Positions 8,805 to 16,789 of a stretch of DNA of 64,000 nt are shown in pieces. This DNA is from JAVVEW01 sp032251045 (GTDB lineage Bacteria; Pseudomonadota; Gammaproteobacteria; Methylococcales; Methylomonadaceae): contig JAVVEW010000006.1 of assembly GCA_032251045.1 (NCBI GenBank), positions 3,166 to 67,165 of the forward strand. The letters run 5' to 3'. How positions within the stretch are numbered: the stretch's first letter is position 1; each line of letters begins with the position of its first letter. The position numbers were made by a program, and so were the translations under genes. Below the pieces are notes generated by a model. That model was not told where the DNA came from. It saw only the letters and a program-made list of their open reading frames with translations, and made no database searches.

Positions 8805-9557
8805 TTATGCCAGGTCTTTTTTCAGCAGTTTAGCGATAGCTTGTACTTCAGTGTTCAATACACCCAATACACCCAGAGCCGCCCATCCGAAGAAGACGAA
8901 ACCATAGTGCAGAGGCGCAACGAACAACTCTTCCATGAACCAGAAAGTGTGACCCCACTCATTCAGACCAACGTTTGGCAGAATCATGAAAGGACCAATT
9001 ACCGCTACCATGTATTGCAAGGACAGACCTTGTTGGTAGGTAGGCAGTCTGGTTTTAGCATACAGGAATGAAGCGAAACCAGTGATAATGTAGATTGGAT
9101 AGCTCAGGTAGAACTCAATGATGTGACTTGGAGTGAAGTCGGTATCACGAACGATGGTTTGGTGCCAAGTACCATCTTGCTCGGTGAAGTAACTTGCACC
9201 GTAGTAGATAGCTGTACCGTAGCAAACCAACCAAGTCCAGTGAGTGAAGTGTCTACGCAACTCTTCACGAGGTGTGATGGACATAACTTTGCGGTCACGG
9301 GTTTTCCAGATATAACCCCACAAGATCGAGGCTACAATAACTTCCAACACCATTTCGATGTACAGGAAGTTCATCCAGTAAGTTTCGAATTCTGGAGCAA
9401 AAGAATCCAGACCCGCAGACCAACCATAAACACCTTCATACCAACGTACCCAGCCGTAGAAAACTACGTACAGGAGTACACCAGCAATCATGTTTCTTTT
9501 GTTCAAAAGGGGTGCTTCTGCAGCATCAGCTTTAACTGATTCAGTTGTAGCAGCCAT
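8805..9557 (-). CDS. pmoC: Particulate methane monooxygenase subunit C
   Basis: PmoC is an integral membrane subunit of particulate methane monooxygenase, 250 residues here. The membrane copper site ligands are present as Asp128, His132 and His145 in the segment EQDGTWHQ...FTPSH; they correspond to Asp156, His160 and His173 of Methylococcus capsulatus. About six membrane helices are visible. An AGGAGG ribosome binding site precedes the ATG by 6 bases. It is the first gene of the pmoCAB operon, with a promoter at about 9672-9699 and a structured leader of roughly 108 bases. Confidence 0.98.
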   Translation of the reverse strand: MAATTESVKADAAEAPLLNKRNMIAGVLLYVVFYGWVRWYEGVYGWSAGLDSFAPEFETYWMNFLYIEMVLEVIVASILWGYIWKTRDRKVMSITPREELRRHFTHWTWLVCYGTAIYYGASYFTEQDGTWHQTIVRDTDFTPSHIIEFYLSYPIYIITGFASFLYAKTRLPTYQQGLSLQYMVAVIGPFMILPNVGLNEWGHTFWFMEELFVAPLHYGFVFFGWAALGVLGVLNTEVQAIAKLLKKDLA

Positions 9558-9575
9558 TTCTACCTCCTAAAAATT

Positions 9576-9599
9576 AAAAAAAAACCTCACGTACGTGAG
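9576..9599 (-). promoter_or_regulatory. Terminator-like hairpin with nine Ts in the pmoC leader
   Basis: On the minus strand the perfect palindrome CTCACGTACGTGAG (9586-9599) can fold as a 5-bp stem with a 4-base loop, followed by one G and nine Ts (9576-9584). It ends only 10 bases before the AGGAGG ribosome binding site of pmoC. The layout is that of a weak intrinsic terminator or attenuator inside the leader. The short stem makes strong termination uncertain; the palindrome could instead be a protein operator or a stabilising 5' structure. Confidence 0.55.
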
Positions 9600-9619
9600 A
9601 ATTGTCCTTAAAGTTAAAT

Positions 9620-9642
9620 GCAGCCTGCTATAACAGGTCTGC
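9620..9642 (-). promoter_or_regulatory. Upstream hairpin in the pmoC leader
   Basis: On the minus strand GCAG-A-CCTG, loop TTATAG, CAGG-CTGC forms an 8-bp stem with one bulged A. It lies about 23 bases after the predicted transcription start and 20 bases before the terminator-like hairpin, so the leader carries two consecutive stem-loops. Confidence 0.5.
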
Positions 9643-9671
9643 AGCGCCTTCCCAGTTCTGGCACAGTGGGA

Positions 9672-9699
9672 ATGTTACCAGTTACGGAAGGCTTGTCAA
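9672..9699 (-). promoter_or_regulatory. Sigma-70-like promoter of pmoCAB
   Basis: On the minus strand a perfect -35 box TTGACA (9694-9699) is separated by 16 bp from the -10 box TAACAT (9672-9677, 4 of 6 to consensus). The predicted start near 9665 gives a leader of about 108 bases. Sigma-70-type promoters upstream of pmoC are known in other methanotrophs; the assignment here rests on sequence match and position. Confidence 0.65.
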
Positions 9700-9886
9700 G
9701 AATCGGTAGCGACTTTGTTTCACAAACAACCCTGAATGCATTCTGGATTTGGCAACCCCGCAACACCAGGCATGAACAACCAAGCCCATCTTGCTTTTTT
9801 ACTAACTTTTGACAAGATAGGCTAATCAGAACGCATCATGCCACTCACAAACGGCGACCGTACCCACAACCATCTCAAGGAAAAAA

Positions 9887-10324
9887 ATGAAAAAAAATTC
9901 CCTTCTCTTTCTAATGATTGGCGCTGGCATACTCTTGCTTGTCCAGGTCAAAGTTGTCATGCCACTAATGACCAAGGCTGCAACCTCTGATCTGTTCCTG
10001 GAAGACACCGACGATCCTGGCAGCCAATATGAAATTGCCACCCCTGCAACCCAGATGGCTTTTGAACAGTGCAACCGATCCATAAAGGAAAAACTGGAGC
10101 CTGAATATTTCGTAAACTTTAATGCCGAACCTCGGCATTCGTGGGATTATGGCAACTATCAGTATCTGATCAACGCAGACATCGAAATCTCATCACCTCA
10201 AAGTGAAGCGCAGGTACGCCGCTATGCCTGTAAGCTTCGGTATGACCTCGGGAACGACACCAGCGGCCTACCTGATCCGCAAAACTGGGACATCAGCGCC
10301 ATATCCGGCATTCCTGAACTCTGA
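9887..10324 (+). CDS. Membrane-anchored protein of unknown function
   Basis: A 145-residue protein, not recognised. It starts with one hydrophobic segment (about residues 6-27), either an uncleaved anchor or a signal peptide, then a polar domain of about 115 residues with two cysteines (EQCNRS, YACKLRYDL) that could pair in the periplasm. The ATG follows an AAGGA ribosome binding site. It is divergent from pmoCAB, so the 330-bp gap upstream must serve both directions. It ends just before a hairpin shared with convergent thyA. Whether it has any role in methane oxidation cannot be told from sequence. Confidence 0.65.
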   Translation: MKKNSLLFLMIGAGILLLVQVKVVMPLMTKAATSDLFLEDTDDPGSQYEIATPATQMAFEQCNRSIKEKLEPEYFVNFNAEPRHSWDYGNYQYLINADIEISSPQSEAQVRRYACKLRYDLGNDTSGLPDPQNWDISAISGIPEL

Positions 10325-10339
10325 GCCCTTGCCCCCTTA

Positions 10340-10363
10340 GACTGGCGCCTTTTTGCGCCAGTC
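10340..10363. terminator. Hairpin between convergent genes, possible bidirectional terminator
   Basis: A perfect 9-bp stem (GACTGGCGC / GCGCCAGTC) with a 6-base loop lies 16 bp after the stop of the 9887-10324 gene and 27 bp after the stop of thyA. There is no clear T-tract on either side, so termination is inferred from position and stem strength. Confidence 0.5.
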
Positions 10364-10389
10364 ACCTCAACCACTGGACAGCACCGACT

Positions 10390-11223
10390 CTAAACGGCAA
10401 CCTCTGCCTTCAGCGCTGCATCAGGTTGATACCCCTGCAAACTAAAATCTTCGTAACGATAGTCAAAAAGTGTCGCTGGACGCCTGTTAATCAGTAGCGT
10501 GGGCAAGGGCTTAGGGCTACGCTGCAACTGTTGCCGCGCCTGTGTTAGATGTGGTTTATATAAGTGGACATCGCCCCCCGTCCAAATCAAATCACCCGGC
10601 TGCATATCAACCTGGTCGGCGACGATATGGGTAAGCAAGGCGTAGCTGGCGAGGTTAAACGGCAGCCCGAGGAACACATCACAACTGCGCTGGTACACCT
10701 GACACGATAACACCCCGCCAGCCGCGTAGAACTGAAACAACACATGACACGGAGCTAAAGCCATCTTGCCATTGTGGACATTCTGCTGAGGTGAAAGGGT
10801 CTCATCCGGCAAATCTGCTACGTTCCAGGCAGACACTACCATGCGCCGACTGTCAGGACGGGTTCTCAGCGTCGATATAATCTGTTGCAACTGATCGATA
10901 ACCTGGCCGTCAGGCCCGCGCCAAGACCGCCACTGCTGGCCATATATAGGACCTAATGACCCTTGTTCATCGGCCCACTCATCCCAGATCGTTACGCCCT
11001 GATCGTTGAGATACCGGATATGGGTATCTCCTTGCAAAAACCAGAGCAGCTCATGGACAACGGATTTGAAGTGAACTTTCTTGGTCGTGAGCAGGGGAAA
11101 CCCTTCGTTCAAATTGATACGCAACTGATGACCAAAAATGGCAAATGTCCCCCAACCGGTTCGATCCGACTTTTCCTCACCTGCTTCAATCAATTTAGCC
11201 AGCAAATCCAGATAGACCTTCAT
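10390..11223 (-). CDS. thyA: Thymidylate synthase (ThyA type)
   Basis: ThyA methylates dUMP to dTMP using methylenetetrahydrofolate. The 277-residue protein has the catalytic cysteine at 159 in LAPCHVLFQFY, the RTGWGT segment near residue 21 and the dUMP-binding QRSCDVFLGLPFN stretch. The ATG overlaps the lgt stop (ATGA), the widespread lgt-thyA order. Genes for folate synthesis (folB, folK, folP) and dUTPase lie elsewhere in the window, so much of the dTMP pathway is close by. Confidence 0.97.
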   Translation of the reverse strand: MKVYLDLLAKLIEAGEEKSDRTGWGTFAIFGHQLRINLNEGFPLLTTKKVHFKSVVHELLWFLQGDTHIRYLNDQGVTIWDEWADEQGSLGPIYGQQWRSWRGPDGQVIDQLQQIISTLRTRPDSRRMVVSAWNVADLPDETLSPQQNVHNGKMALAPCHVLFQFYAAGGVLSCQVYQRSCDVFLGLPFNLASYALLTHIVADQVDMQPGDLIWTGGDVHLYKPHLTQARQQLQRSPKPLPTLLINRRPATLFDYRYEDFSLQGYQPDAALKAEVAV

Positions 11224-12007
11224 GACGCCTTCCTATATGCCCAAACCACCAAGCCCGCACCGATGATAATCATAGGCAGCGATAAAATTTGCCCCATACT
11301 CATCCAATCAAACAAAACAAACCCCAGGTGCGCATCAGGCATACGCACAAATTCAACGATAAAACGAAACAATCCATACAGACACAACGCCAATCCCGTA
11401 GGTGCCATGGTCGGACGTTGTTTACGCACATAAAACTGCATGATGACAAACAAAACCACCCCCTCAAGCAGCGCCTCATAAAGCTGCGATGGATGCCGCG
11501 CCTGTGGCCCGGCACCGGGAAAAACCATAGCCCAGGGCACATCCGTCACCCGCCCCCACAGCTCGCCATTGATAAAATTACCCAGACGTCCCGCGCCCAG
11601 ACCAATCGGCGCCAACGGTGCGACAATATCGGTCAACTGAAACATCGTACACTTTTGCCGACGCGCAAAAAGCCACATANNNNNNNNNNAAAAACGCCCA
11701 GCATACCGCCATGAAAAGCCATGCCGCCCTGCCAAACCTGATAAATCATGCTCGGGTTAGCAATAAAATGATTGAAATCATAAAACAGCACATACCCCAG
11801 ACGCCCGCCAAGAATCACCCCAAATGCACCATAAGTGACCAGATCCTCAATGGCCTCCGGCTTAATCGGCGACCAAGAACGCCGGGCATAACGCTTGCCA
11901 AGAATCCATACGCCCGCAAAACCAATCAGATACATCAAGCCGTACCAATGAATTTTAAGCGGCCCAAGCGCCAGTGCCACTGGATCGATGGCAGGATAGG
12001 TCAACAT
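11220..12007 (-). CDS. lgt: Prolipoprotein diacylglyceryl transferase, interrupted by an assembly gap
   Basis: Lgt transfers diacylglycerol from phosphatidylglycerol to the lipobox cysteine of prolipoproteins. The N-terminal part (MLTYPAIDPVALALGPLKIHW, GGRLGYVLFYD, MAFHGGMLGVF) ends at 10 N (11680-11689), and the remainder (MWLFARR, then GLGAGRLGNFINGELWGR, HPSQLYEALLEG) continues in another frame. Comparison with the usual GG(M/L)xGVxxxMxxFARR region suggests only about two residues are missing, so the true gap is probably about 5 bases and the frameshift is an artefact of the arbitrary N run. Both halves look intact. Lgt acts before LspA, present at 1.6-2.1 kb. Confidence 0.9.
11680..11689. 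other. Run of ten N (scaffold gap)
   Basis: Ten consecutive N within lgt. The flanks are gcgcaaaaagccacata on the left and aaaaacgccc on the right. Ten is a conventional placeholder length, so the real gap size is unknown. Confidence 0.98.
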
Positions 12008-12055
12008 AGTGCTATTCCTCGGATTTATAGCAGATAGCAGAAAATTTACCGGCGC

Positions 12056-12739
12056 TCAGCCTCGCGCCCCGAACAAGGCTGTACCCACCCTGACGATGGT
12101 CGCCCCACACGCCACCGCAACTTCCAAATCAGCACTCATACCCATCGACAAAGTATCCATGAACGGCTTGCCTTGTGTTTGTACAACAGCGGCCATCGTC
12201 CGATAGGCCGCGCTCACTTCCGTGTCGCTAAGTCCGGGTGCTGGAATGGCCATCACGCCGCGCAACCGAAGCCGTGGCAATACCGCAATCGCATCAACCA
12301 ATGCCGGCAGTTCGGCAAGCGCCACGCCTGACTTGGTAGCTTCGTGACTGATGTTGACCTGAATACAGACATTCAAAGGGGGCAATGTCGCTGGACGCTG
12401 AGCACTCAAACGCTCGGCAATACGCAGCCGATCGACGCTGTGAACCCAATTGAACGACATGGCTATCGGACGGGTTTTATTAGACTGCAAGGGTCCGATA
12501 AAATGCCAATCAATTGCAAATGCGGACAATTCGGCTTGCTTGCGCAATGCCTCCTGCAGGTAATTCTCGCCAAAATGCCGCTGACCTAAATGGTACAAAC
12601 GAGCGAGACTGCTGGCAGGCTTGGTTTTGCTAACCGCTAACAAGGTTACCGAACCTGGCGCACGCCCGATCTGGCGCTCAGCAACAGCAATCTGCCCGCG
12701 CACATTCTGGTAACATTTTGCTAATTCATCCATATTCAA
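12056..12739 (-). CDS. YggS family pyridoxal phosphate homeostasis protein
   Basis: A 227-residue PLP-binding TIM-barrel protein of the YggS/PROSC family, which helps control PLP and amino-acid balance and has no known catalytic activity. Signatures are LLAVSKTKP with the PLP lysine (near residue 38-40), HFGENYLQEA, WHFIGPLQSNK and the C-terminal LSMGMSADLEVAVACGATIVRVGTALFG. A second ATG two codons in (MDELAK) is an alternative start. It is divergent from pilT, an arrangement (yggS / pilT) common in gammaproteobacteria. Confidence 0.93.
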   Translation of the reverse strand: MNMDELAKCYQNVRGQIAVAERQIGRAPGSVTLLAVSKTKPASSLARLYHLGQRHFGENYLQEALRKQAELSAFAIDWHFIGPLQSNKTRPIAMSFNWVHSVDRLRIAERLSAQRPATLPPLNVCIQVNISHEATKSGVALAELPALVDAIAVLPRLRLRGVMAIPAPGLSDTEVSAAYRTMAAVVQTQGKPFMDTLSMGMSADLEVAVACGATIVRVGTALFGARG

Positions 12740-12830
12740 AGCGACAAAATCTCATTAGACTATAAGCTATGCTATAAAAAAGCAAAATGACGACACCCCA
12801 TTCACCTCAGACCATTACCAGGTAGCGCCT

Positions 12831-13868
12831 ATGGATATCGCAGAATTGCTCAACTTTTCCGTCAAAAACAACGCCTCTGACTTGCACTTGTCTGCTGGCC
12901 TGCCCCCGATGATTCGGGTTGACGGCGATATTCGCCGCATCAATGTCCCCTCGCTGGAACACAAAGAAGTCCATGCGCTGATTTACGACATCATGAATGA
13001 CAAACAGCGCCGTGACTATGAGGAATTTCTGGAGACCGATTTTTCTTTCGCGCTTCCCGGTGTCGCGCGTTTCAGGGTCAATGCCTTCAACCAGGAACGC
13101 GGCGCCAGCGCGGTATTTCGTACTATTCCATCCAAGGTTCTCACCCTTGAAAATCTTAACGCACCCAAACTGTTTCAGGAAATCACCACCCGGCCACGCG
13201 GTTTGATTCTGGTGACCGGCCCAACCGGTTCAGGTAAATCCACCACACTGGCAGCGATGATCGATTACATCAATGCCAATATGTACTCGCACATTCTGAC
13301 AATCGAAGATCCGATTGAATTTGTGCATGAAAGCCAGAAATCGCTGATCAATCAACGTGAACTACACCGCGACACCTTAGGTTTCAGTGAAGCCTTGCGC
13401 TCGGCGCTGCGCGAAGACCCCGACATCATCCTGGTAGGCGAAATGCGCGATTTGGAAACCATCCGCCTGGCGCTGACGGCTGCTGAAACCGGCCACCTGG
13501 TATTTGGCACCTTGCACACCACCTCGGCCGCCAAAACTATCGACCGTATTATCGATGTCTTTCCGGCTGCGGAAAAAGACATGATACGCTCGATGCTATC
13601 TGAATCCTTACAGGCCGTTATTTCCCAGACATTGCTGAAAAAAAATGGCGGCGGACGCATTGCCGCGCACGAAATCATGGTTGGCACCCCTGCCATTCGC
13701 AACCTGATACGCGAAGCGAAAGTGGCACAAATGTACTCCGCCATTCAAACCGGTCGTAAAGATGGCATGCAAACACTGGATCAATGCCTGAAAGAACTGG
13801 TCGAACAAGGCCTTATTACCTCCAAAGCCGCACAAACCAAAGCGGTCAATAAGGACATGTTCCGTTAA
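12831..13868 (+). CDS. pilT: Type IV pilus retraction ATPase PilT
   Basis: PilT is the hexameric ATPase that powers pilus retraction and twitching motility. The 345-residue protein has Walker A GPTGSGKS at residues 130-137, the Asp-box segment ILTIEDPIEFVH, Walker B DPDIILVGEMRD near residues 195-206, and the His box GHLVFGTLHT. The C-terminal AIRNLIREAK segment required for retraction in other PilT proteins is intact. It starts a pilT-pilU pair with a 17-bp gap. Confidence 0.97.
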   Translation: MDIAELLNFSVKNNASDLHLSAGLPPMIRVDGDIRRINVPSLEHKEVHALIYDIMNDKQRRDYEEFLETDFSFALPGVARFRVNAFNQERGASAVFRTIPSKVLTLENLNAPKLFQEITTRPRGLILVTGPTGSGKSTTLAAMIDYINANMYSHILTIEDPIEFVHESQKSLINQRELHRDTLGFSEALRSALREDPDIILVGEMRDLETIRLALTAAETGHLVFGTLHTTSAAKTIDRIIDVFPAAEKDMIRSMLSESLQAVISQTLLKKNGGGRIAAHEIMVGTPAIRNLIREAKVAQMYSAIQTGRKDGMQTLDQCLKELVEQGLITSKAAQTKAVNKDMFR

Positions 13869-13885
13869 CTTTACTGGAATCTGCT

Positions 13886-15016
13886 ATGGACTTCAAAGCA
13901 CTGCTCAGCCTGATGGTTGAACAAAAAGCCTCGGATCTCTTCATCACCGCCGGTCGAGCGCCCACCATGAAAGCCAACGGCAAACTGGTTGAAGTCAGCA
14001 AAACCGTACTCAGCCAGGATCAAGCCCATGCCATTGTCACCGGCATCATGGATCAACGTCAAAAGGATGAATTTGATAATACCAAAGAATGCCAGTTTGC
14101 CTTAAGCGCTTCTAAACTGGGCCGATTCCGGGTCAGCGCCTTCACGCAACGCGGTGCCTCCGGCATGGTACTAAGACGGATTGAAACCGAAATCCCCGAC
14201 TATCAAAGCCTGAATCTGCCTAAAGTGCTGACGGAATTGATCATGGCCAAACGCGGCCTGATTTTATTCGTCGGTGGTACTGGTACCGGTAAATCCACCT
14301 CACTGGCCTCGTTGATGAAATACCTGAACGAAAATTCCTCAGGCCACATCATCACCATCGAAGATCCTCTGGAATTCATCCACCCGCACCTAGGCTGTAT
14401 CGTGACACAGCGAGAAGTGGGCATGGACACAGAATCTTATGAAGTGGCGTTGAAGAACACCTTACGGCAAGCGCCGGATATTATTTTGATTGGTGAAATT
14501 CGCACCCGGGAGACCATGCAAAACGCCGTGACTTTTGCTGAAACCGGACATTTATGCATTTCCACTTTACATGCCAACAACGCCAACCAGGCACTGGATC
14601 GCATTCTGCATTTTTTCCCGGAAGACATGCACAGCCAGTTGTTCATGGACTTATCCTTAAACCTGCGCGGCATTATCGCCCAGCAGTTGATTGCCCGCGC
14701 CGACGGCAAAGGCCGTTATCCCGCGCTGGAAATCCTGATCAACACACCCTTGGTTTCCGACCTGATCCGCAAGGGCGAAATCCACAAACTCAAGGAGTTG
14801 ATGAAAAACTCACGCGAACATGGCATGCAAACTTTTGACCAGGCTCTGTATGACCTTTACACGGCTGGCAAGATCAGCTATGAAGACGCGCTCAGCGCCG
14901 CCGACTCCCGCAACGAGGTGCGCTTGATGATCAAACTCGGTGGAGACAACGCCCATGGTTTTGACAACAACGAAATCACCTTGGATGAAGAAGACACCAA
15001 TGCTAACACTTTTTAA
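13886..15016 (+). CDS. pilU: PilT/PilU family type IV pilus accessory ATPase
   Basis: PilU is the PilT-dependent second retraction ATPase. The 376-residue protein carries Walker A GGTGTGKS at residues 130-137, Walker B APDIILIGEIR, and GHLCISTLHANN. It has an acidic C-terminal tail (NNEITLDEEDTN) absent from PilT, as is typical for PilU. It directly follows pilT. No other type IV pilus genes are in the window. Confidence 0.95.
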   Translation: MDFKALLSLMVEQKASDLFITAGRAPTMKANGKLVEVSKTVLSQDQAHAIVTGIMDQRQKDEFDNTKECQFALSASKLGRFRVSAFTQRGASGMVLRRIETEIPDYQSLNLPKVLTELIMAKRGLILFVGGTGTGKSTSLASLMKYLNENSSGHIITIEDPLEFIHPHLGCIVTQREVGMDTESYEVALKNTLRQAPDIILIGEIRTRETMQNAVTFAETGHLCISTLHANNANQALDRILHFFPEDMHSQLFMDLSLNLRGIIAQQLIARADGKGRYPALEILINTPLVSDLIRKGEIHKLKELMKNSREHGMQTFDQALYDLYTAGKISYEDALSAADSRNEVRLMIKLGGDNAHGFDNNEITLDEEDTNANTF

Positions 15017-15031
15017 TTAGGCTTTTACCCA

Positions 15032-15916
15032 ATGACCTCGCCCTTATCGCTTTATCACAGCCATTTACCCAAGCATCGCCTGATTGCTCGCGGCAAGGTT
15101 CGCGACATCTACGAACTGGATGATCAACACCTGCTGATGGTCACCACCGACCGACTTTCCGCCTTCGATGTGGTGCTTCCCGACCCTATTCCCGGCAAAG
15201 GTGAAGTCTTGACGCAAATCAGCCTATTCTGGTTTAAGCGCTTTCAAGATGTAATTCCCAATCACCTGACCTGTCGCGACATCACCGAAATCAGCACTGA
15301 CCCGGCACTGGCCCAGCGCGCCGTGATTGTTAAAAAGCTCAAGCCGCTCCCGATTGAAGCCATTGTGCGCGGCTATTTAATTGGTTCAGGCTGGAAAGAC
15401 TATCAAGCGACGGGCAAAGTCTGCGGCATTGACTTACCCAAGGGCTTAGTGCTGGCCTCGCCCCTGCCAGAGCCATTGTTCACGCCCTCGACCAAAGCTC
15501 TGGAGGGCAGTCATGATGAAAACATCGACTTTGCTCAAGCCACCGCCCTATTAGGCGAGACACTGGCCAGCCAGGTCCGCGACATCAGCCTAACGCTATA
15601 CCGGCAAGCCACCGACTATGCGCTGGCCCGCGGCATCATCATCGCCGATACCAAATTTGAATTCGGCCTAGATGACAACGGCCACCTGCATTTAATCGAC
15701 GAAGTGCTAACCCCCGACTCCTCGCGATTCTGGCCCCAGGACGCGTATCGAGCTGGACACAATCCACCCAGCTTCGACAAGCAATTCGTTCGAGACTATC
15801 TGGAAACCCTGGATTGGAATAAACAAGCGCCCGGGCCGACATTGCCACCAATTATTATCGAACAAACCGCGCAACGATATCGGGAAGCGCAACGTCGACT
15901 GACAGGAAATAGTTAG
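15032..15916 (+). CDS. purC: Phosphoribosylaminoimidazole-succinocarboxamide synthase
   Basis: PurC (SAICAR synthase) joins aspartate to CAIR in purine synthesis. At 294 residues it is the long, Ade1-like form rather than the about 237-residue E. coli form. Recognisable segments are RGKVRDIYELDDQHLLMVTTDRLSAFD near the N-terminus, EAIVRGYLIGSGWKDYQATG, and IADTKFEFGLD...IDEVLTPDSSRFWP. It is 15 bp after pilU and convergent with radC. Confidence 0.96.
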   Translation: MTSPLSLYHSHLPKHRLIARGKVRDIYELDDQHLLMVTTDRLSAFDVVLPDPIPGKGEVLTQISLFWFKRFQDVIPNHLTCRDITEISTDPALAQRAVIVKKLKPLPIEAIVRGYLIGSGWKDYQATGKVCGIDLPKGLVLASPLPEPLFTPSTKALEGSHDENIDFAQATALLGETLASQVRDISLTLYRQATDYALARGIIIADTKFEFGLDDNGHLHLIDEVLTPDSSRFWPQDAYRAGHNPPSFDKQFVRDYLETLDWNKQAPGPTLPPIIIEQTAQRYREAQRRLTGNS

Positions 15917-15940
15917 AGCCTTAGCCGCTTTAACCGAGGC

Positions 15941-16615
15941 TCACAACAAACCCTGCTCGGCAAACGAAAACGGACGGCCATCACCGACAATAAAATGATC
16001 CAGCACTCTAACGTCAAATAAGTCCAATGCCTGCTGCAAACGGCGCGTGATGTCACGATCCGCGCTGCTGGGTTCGGCAATACCGGATGGATGGTTATGA
16101 GCAAAGATCACTGCTGCCGCATTATGCAACAAAGCCCGTCTGACCACCTCACGCGGATATACCGCCGCGCCATCGATGGTGCCGCGAAACAACTCCTCGA
16201 AACGAATCACCCGATGCCGATTATCCAAAAACAGGCAAGCAAACACCTCGTAAGGATGACCACGCAACCGGGCGCTCAAATACGCCTCGGTCAGCGCCGG
16301 ACTGGTCAGCGCCTCGCCCAGATCGAGCAGCTCCTCAAAGTGACGCCGCGCCATTTCCAAAATCGCCTGTAACTGCGCGTATTTCGCCTCACCCAAACCA
16401 CGCAACTGACAAAATCGCTGTTTGTCAGCGGCCAACAAAGCCTTCAAGGAACCAAATTCGGTCAACAGCTCACGCGCCAACTCAACCGCCGACTTACCCT
16501 TCACCCCCACCCGTAAAAAAATCGCCAACAGCTCGGCATCGGTCAACGCCTCCGGGCCTTTTTGCAGCAACTTCTCCCGGGGACGCTCATCCGCCGGCCA
16601 TTCGTTAATCCCCAT
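15941..16615 (-). CDS. radC: RadC family JAB/MPN-domain protein
   Basis: A 224-residue RadC protein whose cellular function is unsettled despite its historical link to DNA repair. The N-terminal half has a helix-hairpin-helix (CQLRGLGEAKYAQL), and the C-terminal JAB1/MPN metal site is seen as HNHPSG (residues 173-178) with Asp186 in SSAD. The ATG at 16615 follows AGGAGG by 6 bases and matches the family start (MGINEWPADERPREKL). It is divergent from coaBC across 174 bp, the conserved radC/coaBC arrangement. Confidence 0.95.
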   Translation of the reverse strand: MGINEWPADERPREKLLQKGPEALTDAELLAIFLRVGVKGKSAVELARELLTEFGSLKALLAADKQRFCQLRGLGEAKYAQLQAILEMARRHFEELLDLGEALTSPALTEAYLSARLRGHPYEVFACLFLDNRHRVIRFEELFRGTIDGAAVYPREVVRRALLHNAAAVIFAHNHPSGIAEPSSADRDITRRLQQALDLFDVRVLDHFIVGDGRPFSFAEQGLL

Positions 16616-16789
16616 CCACGCCTCCTGATTTTCGGTATACTTAGCGCCTTGACAGCGCATCACCAAGACTGTTTGTTTGAGGGGAAAATTATACCTATCA
16701 CACTGCCCGCCGTGATATCTGGTAGCGCCGAAAGGCAACTATCGAGTCTCGTGACCAGCCTTGCCAACCCGTACTTCTATCAAAACGCC

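Noticed and set aside
6600..9557. Possibility of a divergent or novel copper monooxygenase (pxm, amo or butane-type).
   Set aside because: Gene order C-A-B, PmoA signature segments and all copper ligands (PmoB His33/137/139; PmoC Asp128/His132/His145) are those of ordinary type Ia particulate methane monooxygenase; pxm would have order A-B-C.
9806..9840. TTGACA at 9809-9814 as the promoter of the 9887-10324 gene.
   Set aside because: No acceptable -10 box lies 15-19 bp downstream.
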